Assembly: GCF_029873635.1 (NCBI RefSeq)
Contig: NC_080417.1
Coordinates: forward strand, 28,053,682-28,117,681
DNA from: Malania oleifera
Lineage: Eukaryota; Streptophyta; Magnoliopsida; Santalales; Ximeniaceae
Length of the DNA stretch: 64,000 bases
Direction of reading: 5' to 3'
Positions 11,548 to 22,164 of this stretch are shown piece by piece. Below the pieces are notes generated by a model, which was not told where the DNA came from, searched no databases, and was given only the letters and a program-made list of their open reading frames with translations. The stretch's first letter is position 1. Every line of letters begins with the position of its first letter. The position numbers and the translations under genes are program-made.

Positions 11548-11994
11548 TGTTGTGCAAAGTGTTGAATATCAATGCACAATGGAAACCATAAATTGAATCA
11601 AAATGTGCAATGCAGCGACCAATGATGAACAATATGTAAAACAATCAATCACAAAAAGAATAAAGGAAAGCAATAAAAAAACACGATATAAGAATTTACG
11701 TGGTTCGACAATGTGCCTACATCCATGTGAGCAAGCAGTTGATTTTCATTATTAACCATCAAAAGCTTACATCAAGGGTTACAACTATTATTTTTATACT
11801 AACCCTATGCGTACAAAAGGCTTAGAAACTATCTAAAATACTCATGTAAAAAATACCATAGGAAAGTCCTTCAAATCCCCTAATCTACAGAACTTTTTGA
11901 TTCAAAATTTATATTTAGTACCGAACAATACCGTTGATGGTTTCTGTACAACCCTAGATTGTTTAATACTAAGGCTAAATATGTAAACTGAAAT
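11548..11994 (-). repeat. E2 5' LTR, inner part
   Basis: Matches the inner ~430 bases of the 3' LTR (1107-1560). Truncated by the LINE insertion at 11,994/11,995. A further 18 bases (26,483-26,500), including ATACCATCGA which also occurs in the 3' LTR near 1550, follow on the far side of the LINE. The outer ~100 bases are missing. Confidence 0.85.
11981..11994. repeat. LINE E5 target-site duplication, left copy
   Basis: ATGTAAACTGAAAT here and ATGTATACTGAAAT at 26,469-26,482: 14 bp with one mismatch. It flanks a unit that ends in poly-A, as expected for target-primed reverse transcription. Confidence 0.9.
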
Positions 11995-12468
11995 GGGACA
12001 TTGCAGCAGTGCAGCCACCATCGTCGGACATTGCTTTGTGGAAAGCTTGAAGCCTCAAATCCTCTTCAAGCCCTTTGAAGGTGATTCGCAGAAGTTCCAA
12101 CTGCCGAACCCGGTTCAGGACCCGATCTCTCCAGACTGCTACAACACAGCCCACCACAGACCCCTCGCTGTCACTCACTCTCACCCGTCGTCATGGTCTT
12201 AGCATGCATCCTTTGCTACAGCTCCGTCAGAACCCCCCATCCTCTCCGACGTTTCCAGCTCCGGCTGCTGACATCCACTCTCGGCCAGCCACTACCTTGC
12301 TGCCAGTGTGCCCTTCATTGCCGCCACAACCCCAGCCATAGGCTCCACGCTCGGCAACTCTCTGCCGCTTCCCAGTGCCGCCGCAACGTTTCTCCCGTCG
12401 TCGTCACCTCTTTTCCCTATGAAGCGAACACCAAGACTCAAGGTTTTTTATTTTTCTAAGGAGACACA
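11995..12468 (+). other. LINE E5 5' untranslated region, part upstream of E6
   Basis: GC-rich leader unlike its AT-rich neighbours, containing short overlapping open frames rich in Pro/Ser that I do not regard as genes. It begins GGGACATTGCAGC directly after the target duplication. It ends in ACACA (12,464-12,468), which is repeated at 20,648-20,652 where the LINE resumes. Confidence 0.75.
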
Positions 12469-14309
12469 TGATTACGCGCTTAAATTGCGTAATTAGGTGC
12501 TTTAATTCATGCATTGGGAATCCTATTTTGTATTTAAATGCCTAATTACTCTCAATATTTTAAAATTATGTTCTATTTATAATATTTGAGTTTTATTAAG
12601 TAATTTATGAAATTTTGGTATTTTTTCTTGTAAGGCAACTATCGGAAGCCAAAAACCAACAACAGTACTTTGCAATCTGTGCGTAAATCTCTCATCCAAC
12701 CTCTGATTCAGATGATTCAAGATGCCATAAAAATATAAGAAAACAATCTACAATTTTCGTGTTTTGTGTTTTGCAAAATACTGACAGCATCAAGGTCGAA
12801 ATCAGACGTGAAGTTAGCATACGCCGTTTTATGGATTTTTTCGACAATTCTTCGTAATCTTGGTGTAACTTTCTCATACAAGCTCCGATCGAGATGATTA
12901 AAAATTCTGGGAAAAGCTGAAAAAGATCTCTACATCTTTTGTGTTTTAAGTTTTGAGAGTTACGAGCTGTAAGAGGGTCGAAAGTGGGCTTGAAAGAGGA
13001 GGTCAGTTCATGTACCTTTGAAAAAAAAAAGAAAATCAAAAAATCAAAAAATGAGATGTGACCCAGCCATGCAGCCGGGTCATCTCATAAGGGCAGTGTG
13101 CGCTAGGTACATACAAAGGAAAGGCAAAAGAATGGAAAGAAAAAAAGAAAGGAAAGAAAAGCAAAGAAAGAAAGGACAAAAAGGAAAGGAATTGGAAAAG
13201 TCAAAGGAGGGTTTCCTTGTGGGGGGAGTGCCGTGTGCAAGAGGAGATTTGGAGAGGGCAGCATGCGCTGGACTGGAGGGAGGCCGCACCATAGGAAAAA
13301 AAAAAGAGGATTTTTCTTGGGGAGGACACGAAGAAGAAAGACACAAAAAGTTTCTGGGAAAAATTATTTTTTGGAGAGCTTTCTTGTGGTTTTCTTTTGG
13401 AGGTGCTGCGAAGATACACACACAGCCAGCAAAGGAGAGTTGGAAGCACGCAAAAATACTATCTTTTCAGAATCAGAAGGCGGCGAACAACGGTGGTGTT
13501 CGGGGTGTTCGTGACGCACGACGGCGGTGCGGCGAGTGTTGATCTTTCCCGTACGCTCCAAATTGAAGAAAATATGGTGAAATCTGTTATGTTGGATTTT
13601 ATTTTTGGAATGAACTAAATTTTTGAATTTTAGGAAAACGATGTAGCCAGTTTCGAACTATGCTTGCTCTTTTATGCTAATCTGAAATAGTTTTCATTAA
13701 TGTTTGTTTGAGTTATTCTATGCCTAATGCTTTTAATTAACTGGCCATTAATTAAATGATTTTAGTCTTGTGATTTGCTACCGAAAGAGGGGATTATAGG
13801 ATAGATCTTGGATAATTCAGCATAGGTAAATATAGAGATCGAAAGACTTGTATGAACCTACGTAGCATAAAAAATCGAGGGTCTTACTGCGTTCTTACAT
13901 TATTAATTTGCATACTCTTATGTTAAATAATAAACAAGAATAGGTTCTGATTGACTATCGAAAGAGGCTTTTGGAAAAATTGGCGATTTGCTAACAAATA
14001 GAGAAAACGAAGTTAAATTAGCTAAATGAGTAAAGCATAGTGAGAAACTAGGTGAAATCGGTTTCTTAGAAGTTTTCACCATCATCAATTTGACACGCGG
14101 TATTCAGTTTTAAATTCTCCTGAATAGTTTATTTAAAGTAGCTTTGTTTAAATTTTGCAGTCTAAAATTGTTAATTTTTCTAAATAAAATCAAGGTTAGT
14201 AAAATTTCGGTACTTGGTAAAATTAAGACATCAATCCCTGAGGACAATACTCTACACATCATTATATTATAAAACTACGATACTGTGCACTTGCAGTTTG
14301 CACCGGTCA
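12469..14309 (+). repeat. E6 5' LTR
   Basis: 1,841 bp, starting TGATTACGCGC and ending ...CACCGGTCA. It matches the 3' LTR at 18,783-20,622 throughout. It contains two copies of a diverged ~90-bp box (about 12,686-12,785 and 12,872-12,965), each with a GAxGATT core followed by ATCTACA and TGTGTTTT. A purine-rich stretch at 13,018-13,200 and the reverse strand of 13,080-13,421 yield open frames in both LTRs. These are low-complexity Lys/Arg or Ser/Pro/Phe readings, not genes. Confidence 0.9.
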
Positions 14310-14315
14310 AGTTTT

Positions 14316-14333
14316 TGGCGCCGTTGCCGGGGA
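14316..14333 (+). other. E6 primer binding site
   Basis: TGGCGCCGTTGCCGGGGA, 18 bases, six bases after the LTR end. It is the primer binding site commonly seen in Athila-type plant gypsy elements; I recall tRNA-Asp as the primer but cannot verify it here. E12 has the same site at 41,576, and E6 has a second copy at 20,629. Confidence 0.85.
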
Positions 14334-14488
14334 TTGAGTTTTTCTTATTTTTGCCAATATCGATACAAAGTAATCTTGGTTTTAATTTAGAATTTTATTT
14401 TTATATTCTTATTTATTTATTTTCTTTATTTTATTTTATTATTATTATTATTTTTTTTTTGTACTTCTGGTGTGTTTTTTTATGTTGG

Positions 14489-16981
14489 ATGCGCAGTGCT
14501 AGAATACGTGCCATTATTCCTTTTGATCTAGAGATTGAAAGGACGCTTAGAGCACTAAGGAAAAAGAGGGTATTAGCCATGGAGAATGGACAAGATAATG
14601 CGCAGCCACGCGCCTTGAAGGATTATGTGCGACCAGTTGTGAATGACAATTATTCGGGTATCAGATGCCAACCCATTAATGCCAACAATTTTGAGCTTAA
14701 ACCTACATTAATCAGTATGGTGCAGCAGGCCCAATTTAGTGGATCGCCACTTGATGATCCCAATATCCATCTGGCGATATTTTTGGAGATTTGTGATACT
14801 GTGAAGATCAATGGTGTTACTAAAGACACCATTAGACTGAGATTATTCCCTTTCTCTTTGAGGGACAAAGCAAGAGGTTGGCTACAGTCGCTACAACCTG
14901 GGAGTATTACTAGTTGGTAGGACATGGTAGAAAAATTTCTAGCTAAATTCTTTCCACCTGCAAAAGCAACTCAACTCAGGAGTAAGATTGGTCAATTCAA
15001 GCAGCATGATTTTGAATCACTCTATGAAGCATGGGAAAGGTATAAAGATTTGATTCGACGCTGCCCACAACATGGATTGCCAGATTGGTTGCAAATTCAG
15101 ATGTTCTATAATGGGTTAAATGGGCAAACGCGGACTTTAGTTGATGCTGCATTTGGGGGAACTTTGATGTCAAAGACACCTGAGGGTGCTATTGCTCTTT
15201 TGGAAGAAATGGCCTCAAATAACTATCAATGGCCAACTAAAAGAACTATGGCTAAGAAAGTTGCTGGAATTCATGAATTGGAGCCGTTTGCTGCACTTTC
15301 AGCTCAAGTTGCTTCTTTGTCTCATCAGATTTCATCTTTGACAACCCAGAGGATACCACAAGGTGCAAAATATATGGCAGCTACAAGTAGGACAGATTCG
15401 AGTATTGGAGCGAGTCAAGAGCAGGTTCAATACATCAATAATCGGAACTACAATTATCGTGGTGATCCTTTGCCACAATATTACCATTCAGGGCTTCGAA
15501 ATCATGATAATTTGTCTTATGGAAATACAAGGAATGTGCTGCAACCTCCTGCAGGATTTGAAAGTCATCAAGGTGAGAAGAAGATGTCACTTGAGGATGC
15601 CATGATATCTTTTGTTGAGGAGACAAAAGCAAGGTTTAAAAAGAAAGATGCACGGCTAGACAACATTGAGACTCATTGCAACAATATGGGAGCCACTATG
15701 AAGAACCTTGAAATACAAATTGGGCAACTGGCCACGACTATAAATACCCAACAGAGAGGAACTTTTCCTAGCAACACAGAAGTGAATCCTAAGGAACAAT
15801 GCAATGTCATCACACTTAGGAGTGGAAGAGAAATTGATAAATCACCAGCAAAGGAAACCATGTCCACACCTACACCTAAAAAGGATGGTCGAAGCAAGAA
15901 TAAAGGGGAAGAAGAGGAGATTGTGGATGATACACCAAGAGAGACGGACACGCTTCCATCAATTTCATTTCCTGACAATCCTCCTATTCTCTCTACTCCA
16001 CTTCCTTATCCTCAACGTTTTCAAAAACAAAAATTAGATAAGCAATTTTCTAAGTTTTTGGACATTTTTAAGAAAATTCACATAAATATTCCTCTTACAG
16101 ATGCCTTGGAACAAATGCCAAACTATGTCAAACTCCTGAAGGACATCATTTCAAAGAAAAGAAGGTTGGAGGAGTTCGAAATAGTGAAGCTTACTGAGGA
16201 GTGTAGTGCTATTCTTCAAAAGAAATTGCCTCAAAAATTAAAAGATCCAGGGAGTTTTACTTTGCCTTGCACTATTGGAAATTTATTTTTTGATAAAGTT
16301 TTATGTGATCTTGGTGCTAGTATTAATCTTATGCCACTTTCTGTTTGCAGGAAATTAGGACTTGGAGAGATGAAACAAACAACCATTTCGTTGCAACTAG
16401 CAGACCGATCCATCAAGTATCCACGTGGAATCATAGAAGATGTATTGGTAAAAGTGGATAAATATATTTTTCCTGCTGATTTTGTGGTGTTAGGTATGGA
16501 GGAAGACCAAGAAGTCCCGTTAATTCTTGGCCGACCATTCTTGGCCACTGGAAGGGCTTTAATTGATGTTCAAAAGGGTGAGTTAACATTGAGAGTGGAT
16601 AAGGAAGAGGTTATGTTCAACATCTACCAAGACATGCGATTCCCAGAAGATCCAAGCACTTGCTTTCGGGTAGATGTCATTCAGCAAGGTGTAGAAAAAG
16701 TCTTTCGAAAAGATGTACAAGTCGATCACCTAGAACAATCCTTGCAGCAGATTACAACGCAGCAACGTGTGGGGAGGCTAGAACCTATGGTAGCAAGGAC
16801 GGATTCTGTAATCTCTAAAGGAAAGATGCAACAACCTATATCTTTAGAGTTGAAACAATTCCCTGAGCATCTTCACTATGCATTCTCGGGTGATGCGTAT
16901 GAAAATGCAAAAATCTACAAAGAGCAAACGAAGAAGTGGCATGAAAAACAGATTCTTAGGTGTGAGTTTGCTCCAGGATAA
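14489..16981 (+). pseudogene. E6 gag-protease polyprotein, one internal stop, fused in frame to an integrase tail
   Basis: A near-continuous frame of about 830 codons with a single TAG at 14,918-14,920. The start is uncertain: ATG at 14,489 gives MRSARIRAIIPFDLEIERTL, and a later ATG at 14,579 is possible. A Retrotrans_gag-type capsid region covers roughly 14,700-15,240 (LRLFPFSLRDKARGWL, then YEAWERYKDLIRRCP). A basic, low-complexity linker follows (about 15,400-15,950). The aspartic protease has DLGASINLMPLS with catalytic Asp at 16,307, then LGRPFLATGRALID near 16,527. After HYAF at about 16,884 the frame passes directly into YENAKIYKEQTKKW, which in full-length relatives lies in the integrase C-terminal region. 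RT, RNase H and integrase core are therefore deleted without loss of frame. The frame ends at CEFAPG-stop. Confidence 0.85.
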
Positions 16982-17125
16982 CAGGTTCTACTCTTCAACT
17001 CATGATTAAAACTCTTCCCAGGGAATATATTCAGAGTTAATGGTCAGAGATTGAAGCACTATTATGGAGAACAAATGGAGAGGAACTGTGCATTTATTCC
17101 TCTTGGTGATCCTGGTTGATGAAGA
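16982..17125 (+). pseudogene. E6 integrase C-terminal scraps with a second deletion
   Basis: Continuing after the stop in another frame, one reads QVLLFNS, LKLFPGN, then FRVNGQRLKHYYG and a stop. In E12 (47,130-47,255) the corresponding blocks are separated by the GPY/F-like module (SRWGGPYIIEKV). Here that module is missing, so a second small deletion removed it. E12 keeps the equivalent VNGQHLKPF block. Confidence 0.7.
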
Positions 17126-18770
17126 TTGAAACGTCTGGCTGGAGACGTTAAAACAAGCGCTTATGGGAGGCAACCCAAAGAGTTCTTCTTTTGTTTATTT
17201 CCTTTATCTTTATCATTTATTTATTGATCTATGCACTTTTGAATAATTTAGATTTTCGATGCAGGTTTATTTGGCATGAGTACAGAGCTGAAAATTAAAC
17301 TCCTCGACGGACTCACCAATAAGTCAAGGAAGTTTCTTTCTTTTCTTTAATCCTTCTCATTTTTGAATAACATTGAAAAAAAATGTGTGAATATGGATGA
17401 TTAGGCCATGCGTGACACTACTTATGCCCTTCATATACTTGCCTATAACCTAGGAGTACACACTAGGTCATTTATGTGTAGTTTCTTTTTATATGGCTAA
17501 ATTAGGAATCGTACCTCATTGAAAGTTGATTGGTAGTGCAATTGTGTTAATCTGGCTATATAAACTTTTGTATCTACATGGTATCTCTTGAGGCTAAAAA
17601 AATACACGTTCACGTGACTTGTAGCATTTAGGGTTCCTTGTGAACATTGAGAGAGCGCCCGTGGAGACTTTGACACCTTGTGAGGTACTGTTGAGCCATT
17701 TTTCGCTCTTTTGAGTTTTAACGTCAACTCAGAGTTAATGAAACTCAACTTTCCCTATATTTTTTTTTTTCTGGATACTCTTTGCATACTAGTCTTGTTT
17801 TTTGAATTGCTAGCCTAGAGGTGACATCTAGTGGGGAGATAAAAACTTAGGTCTTGTAGCCTACTCAAGATGTGAAGGCCGAACCACCCCTAGAAATAGA
17901 CTTATTTCATGGACTCTTGTTCGAGCTTAATGCACATGGGTGGTATGAAAACAATAAAATAAGTGTTACGATTGTCCTAATTGACCATGAAAAGAAAGAA
18001 ATTGAAAAATGAGTAGAAGAAAGAAAAAAAGAAAGAAATACCCTAGAAGAGGTGAAAGATTAATACCTGCTCCACACAACTACAACAAAAGTCAAGGACA
18101 AGACACATGTTATCCACATATGAAGACTCTTCACCCGCCTAATGCCTCAGATGTATTCACACCTAGTTTGTGAATAAGTTGATCTAGGGTGGTATCGGTT
18201 GGACATGGCGAGTAGGTGCGAAGATGCTAGGGTGAAGGACCGACACCTCCTAAATAGGCTTGATCCTTTTCAGACTAGTCCACTCCATACATTTAGCGTT
18301 TGTTCCTTGCAGTATGTGGGATGTTTGATCATGACACTCCTCCTCACATACGATGAGTGAACCCATCCTTTTTTAGTGTTTTTGAGGGTATACCAGTTAG
18401 GTTGAGTCAAAGTGACAGTTCTTTAGGTGTCCACGGATATCCTGGGTGTAACGAGTCACACACATTACACGTGCTTCAAGATTTCACCTATTTATACTTG
18501 AATTTATACGGCTACATTAACTCTGAATTATGCTCGCTGGTTAATTTTACGTGAGTTTACTGTTCTTAATGGCTATATAATGATGAGATTTGCATGAATG
18601 ACTTACTTCGGAGTTGCGTGAATTGGGTATGAATGAGTTTGTGTGTAATTTGGTGATATTCCTGTATGTGAAAGGGTATGGTTGTGTTGCCTGTGTATTC
18701 ATTCATTGAAATTGGTATAACACCACCGTGAATTGCATTCACGTTATTTGCTAGGGACAAGCAAAACTTT
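17126..18770 (+). other. E6 3' non-coding region
   Basis: About 1.6 kb without a significant open frame. Athila elements often carry an env-like frame here; none is visible. From about 17,400 to 18,770 it is clearly similar to 47,680-49,040 of E12 and to the reverse strand of 36,450-37,828 of E10. Shared blocks include GAGAGAGCRCCCGTGG (17,648 / 47,917), GATCTAGGGTGGT (18,182 / 48,440) and TGTTTGATCATGACACTCC (18,323 / 48,580). Confidence 0.75.
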
Positions 18771-18782
18771 AGTTGGGGGGTG
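18771..18782 (+). other. E6 polypurine tract
   Basis: AGTTGGGGGGTG directly before the 3' LTR. E12 has the related AGTTGGGGGATG at 49,032 and E10 has AGTTAGGGGGTG on the minus strand at 36,439-36,450. It primes plus-strand synthesis. Confidence 0.8.
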
Positions 18783-20622
18783 TGTTTACGCGCTTAAATT
18801 GCGTAATTAGGTGCTTTAATTCATGCATTGGGAATCCTATTTTGTATTTAAATGCCTAATTACTCTCAATATTTTAAAATTATGTTCTATTTATAATATT
18901 TGAGTTTTATTAAGTAATTTATGAAATTTTGGTATTTTTTCTTGTAGGGCAACTATCGGAAGCCAAAAACCAATGATAGTACTTTGCAATCTGTGCGTAA
19001 ATCTCTCATCCAACCTCTGATTTAGATGATTCAAGATGCCGTAGAAAGATAAGAAAACAATCTACAATTTTTGTGTTTTGTGTTTTGCAAAATACTGACA
19101 GCATCAAGGCCGAAATCAGACGTGAAGTTAGCATACGCCGTTTTATGGATTTTTTCAACAATTCTTCGTAATCTTGGCGTAACTTTATCATACAAGCTCC
19201 GATTGAGATGATTCAAAATTCTAGGAAAAGATGAAAAAGAGATCTACATCTTTTGTGTTTTAAGTTTTGAGAGTTGCGAGCTGTAAGAGGGTCGAAAGTG
19301 GTGTTGAAAGAGGAGGTCAGTTCATGTACCTTTGAAAAAAAAAGAAAATCAAAAAATCAAAAAATGAGATGTGACCCAGCCATGCAGCCGGGTCATCTCA
19401 TAAGGGCAGTGTGTGCTGGGTACATACAAAGGAAAGACAAAAGAATGGAATGAAAAAAAGGAAGGAAAGAAAAGCAAAGAAAGAAAGGACAAAAAGGAAA
19501 GGAATTGGAAAAGTCAAAGGAGGGTTTCCTTGTGGGGGGAGTGCCGTGTGCAAGAGGAGATTTGGAGAGGGCAGCGTGAGCTGGACTGGAGGGAGGCCGC
19601 ACCATAGGAAAAAAAAAAGAGGATTTTTCTTGGGGAGGACACGAAGAAGAAAGACACAAAAAGTTTCTGGGAAAAATTATTTTTTGGAGAGCTTTCTTGT
19701 GGTTTTCTTTTGGAGGTGCTGCGAAGATACACACACAGCCAGCAAAGGAGAGTTGAAAGCACGCAAAAATACTATCTTTTCAGAATCGGAAGGCGGCGAA
19801 CAACGGCGGTGTTCGGGGTGTTCGTGACGCGTGACGGCGGTGCGGCGAGTGTTGATCTTTCCCGTACGCTCCAAATTGAAGAAAATATGATGAAATCTGT
19901 TATGTTAGATTTTATTTTCGAAATGAACTAAATTTTTGAATTCTAGGAAAACGATGTAGCCAGTTTCGAACTATGCTTGCTCTTTGATGCTAATCTGAAA
20001 TAGTTTTCATTAATGTTTGTTTGAGTTATTCTGTGCCTAATGCTTTTAATTAACTGACCATTAATTAAATGATATTAGTCTTGTGATTTGCTACCGAAAG
20101 GGGGGATTATAGGATAGATCTTGGATAATTCAGCGTAGGTAAATATAGAGATCGAAAGACTTGTATGAACCTACGTAGCATAAAAAATCGAGGGTCTTAC
20201 TGCGTTCTTACATTATTAATTTGCATACTCTTATGTTAAATAATAAACAAGAATAGGTTCTGATTGACTATCGAAAGAGGCTTTTGGAAAAATTGGCGAT
20301 TTGCTAACAAACAGAGAAAACGAAGTTAAATTAGCTAAATGAGTAAAGCATAGTGAGAAACTAGGTGAAATCGGTTTCCTAGAAGTTTTCACCATCATCA
20401 ATTTGACATGCGGTATTCAGTTTTAAATTCTCCTGAATAGTTTATTTAAAGTAGCTTTGTTTAAATTTTGTAGTCTAAAATTGTTAATTTTTTTAAATAA
20501 AATCAAGGTTAGTAAAATTTCGGTACTTGGTAAAATTAAGACGTCAATCCCTGAGGACGATACTCTACACATCATTATATTATAAAACTATGATACTGTG
20601 CACTTGCAGTTTGCACCGGTCA
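18783..20622 (+). repeat. E6 3' LTR
   Basis: 1,840 bp, starting TGTTTACGCGC and ending ...CACCGGTCA, within one base of the 5' LTR in length. Unlike an ordinary 3' LTR it is followed by AGTTTT and an exact 18-base primer binding site. Confidence 0.9.
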
Positions 20623-20647
20623 AGTTTTTGGCGCCGTTGCCGGGGAA
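20623..20647 (+). other. E6 terminal extension: extra primer binding site copy beyond the 3' LTR
   Basis: AGTTTT, then TGGCGCCGTTGCCGGGGA (20,629-20,646), then one A, after which the target duplication ACACA (20,648-20,652) begins and LINE sequence resumes. An ordinary insertion would stop at 20,622, but the five bases following that point do not match the left flank. The extension equals the LTR-PBS end expected if tRNA-templated bases were kept at the end of the cDNA. Confidence 0.7.
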
Positions 20648-20652
20648 ACACA

Positions 20653-20824
20653 TAACAATGATCTGTGCCAAAAACAGCGAGCCGTCGCTGTCGAGGACAG
20701 ATCATGGAAACTAAAAGCCGTCGCTGCTCAGGGAGTCGCCAAACAATGCGGGTCGGTTTATTTTCTATTTAGAAAAGTTTGGCTTTAATCTCAATATTTT
20801 GCAATACAATGTCGTCCCCCACCA
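20653..20824 (+). other. LINE E5 5' leader, part downstream of E6
   Basis: GC-rich stretch (GAGCCGTCGCTGTCGAGG and a near-repeat, AAAGCCGTCGCTGC) leading to the ORF1 ATG at 20,825. Similar in composition to 11,995-12,468, as expected for one leader split by E6. Confidence 0.65.
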
Positions 20825-22084
20825 ATGGCCCCACCGTCGGCGGGGAATGCCGTCCAGGCTAGTCCCGAGGTGCAGTCATATACGCAAATTGTGAGTAAAA
20901 AAGTGGAGATGCCTACGTTCAAAATTCCCATGAGATTGCCCGTTAATATCAATGGGGAATTGGGATTTATTTTCTCAGAAGTAGAGATGGTTAAGGCTGA
21001 GGAAGAATTTCATTTTGCATTAGTAATGAAATTTTTGAGGAATCGGCCATCTATTGATAAAATTCGACTTTTGATTGTGAAAACGTGGGGTTTGATGGAA
21101 ATTCCAATGGTCAGTGTTATGGATGATTATCACATGTTAATTCACATGAAAAACGAACATGACTTTCTGCATGGTTGGGCAAGGGAAGGTAGAATTATGG
21201 AAGACAATACTTTTCGGATGTTTAAGTGGATGAAGAATTTTGATACGAAAAAATAATCCCCATTGGCTCCTCAATGGATTTTCTTACCGGAGTTACCAAT
21301 GCATCTTTACTGAACGGATTTTCTCCAAATAATAGTGACTCGTTTTGGTCGTTATCTTGGAACTGATAATGCAACAATTAATCGTACGAGAGCATCGGGG
21401 GCATGTATTTGCATGGAAGTTGACCTAACAATGGAGTCAGTAAAGGGATTTCCTCTTGTTTTATCTTCAAAATAATATATTTGGCAAAAGGCTAAATATA
21501 AAAATATGGGTTTTTTCTGCTCTAAATGTTGCAAGTAAGGACATACCTCGACTGTTTGCAGGGTGGGAGAGAAGCAAAGGGAGGAGGAAAAATATAAAGA
21601 AAAAATGATATGGAAACCAAAGACTAATAACGGTGTAATAGAAACCAATTTCGATGTGGATAAAGGAGCAAAGAAGGTGGTGCAAGAAGCAGGATCCAGT
21701 AATGTGCATGTGACGAAGTAGATTAATGATAGGGGCCCTAAAATAGCGAAAACTCCTGTAGTTCAAGAAAATGAGGATCATGCAAGGCAAAACTCTGATA
21801 TAATGCAGAGAGCATTAGAAAATAATGGGAATGAAGATTCAATAGAGAGGAATGAAGGGGAGTGTGAAGAAGTCAGATGTGATGATGATCCTCGAGTTTC
21901 AAACGATGAACCTTTATCTCAAGAGGAAGTGGATCACGTGGATAGTTCTAAACTGACTGAAGGTTGGGACCAAGATTTGCAACATGAGGAATTGGCTTGG
22001 GGTTATTCATCTGAGAGGGAGGAAGGTGAAATATTAGTTTTAAAGGTCAAAGAAAAAATGTATGAGTCTGATACAGGGCAGTAA
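20825..22084 (+). pseudogene. LINE E5 ORF1 (DUF4283-like, Gag-like RNA-binding protein), broken
   Basis: Starts MAPPSAGNAVQASPEVQSYT at 20,825. The first 143 codons carry a DUF4283-like fold (FALVMKFLRNRPSID, IVKTWGL, then LHGWAREGRIMEDN and FRMFKW). After a stop at 21,254 the similarity continues in the same general direction: RASGACICMEVDL near 21,390 and a CCHC-type knuckle near 21,520 with an in-frame stop (CSKCCK-stop-GHTSTVC). An acidic C-terminal tail runs at 21,803-22,084. ORF1 proteins of plant L1 elements bind the LINE RNA. At least four stops, so inactive. Confidence 0.8.
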
Positions 22085-22164
22085 TGGATTTCCGTAAAAA
22101 ATTTGGTGAGGAAATCTTAGAGGGTTCTCATCCGACCGCATAAATTAAATTTATGAAAAATACA

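Larger units (their letters stand above)
12469..20647 (+). mobile_element. E6: non-autonomous Athila-like Ty3/gypsy element with PBS-extended 3' end
   Basis: Layout: 5' LTR 12,469-14,309, primer binding site 14,316-14,333, gag-protease frame 14,489-16,981 plus integrase C-terminal scraps to about 17,125, a long 3' non-coding region, polypurine tract 18,771-18,782, 3' LTR 18,783-20,622, then 25 further bases containing a second copy of the primer binding site. ACACA occurs at 12,464-12,468 and again at 20,648-20,652, so the inserted unit seems to end at 20,647 rather than at the LTR end. RT, RNase H and the integrase core are absent. The two LTRs differ at about 5 of the first 200 positions by eye, so the insertion is not very recent. 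Lineage rests on the DLGAS protease, the primer binding site and the long 3' region. Confidence 0.85.

Noticed and set aside
12075..12496. Overlapping open frames rich in Pro/Ser in GC-rich DNA
   Set aside because: They fall in the LINE 5' leader, differ in frame, lack any domain, and stop at the E6 insertion.
13018..13542. 174-codon Lys/Arg/Gly-rich frame in the E6 LTR (and its counterpart at 19,411-19,827)
   Set aside because: Arises from purine-rich LTR sequence; frames differ between the two LTR copies and on both strands; no domain.
17126..18770. Env-like coding region of an Athila element
   Set aside because: No frame longer than about 65 codons in the sense direction, and stops are spread throughout in all three related copies.
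20629..20646. Possible tRNA gene fragment
   Set aside because: It matches only the 18-base primer binding site (complement of a tRNA 3' end); no cloverleaf is present. The same holds for the other binding sites.
20623..20647. Start of a second tandem E6 copy sharing the 3' LTR
   Set aside because: Considered because an LTR followed by a PBS normally means an internal region follows. Rejected as the first choice because ACACA target duplication and LINE sequence follow at once; kept as an alternative in the finding.
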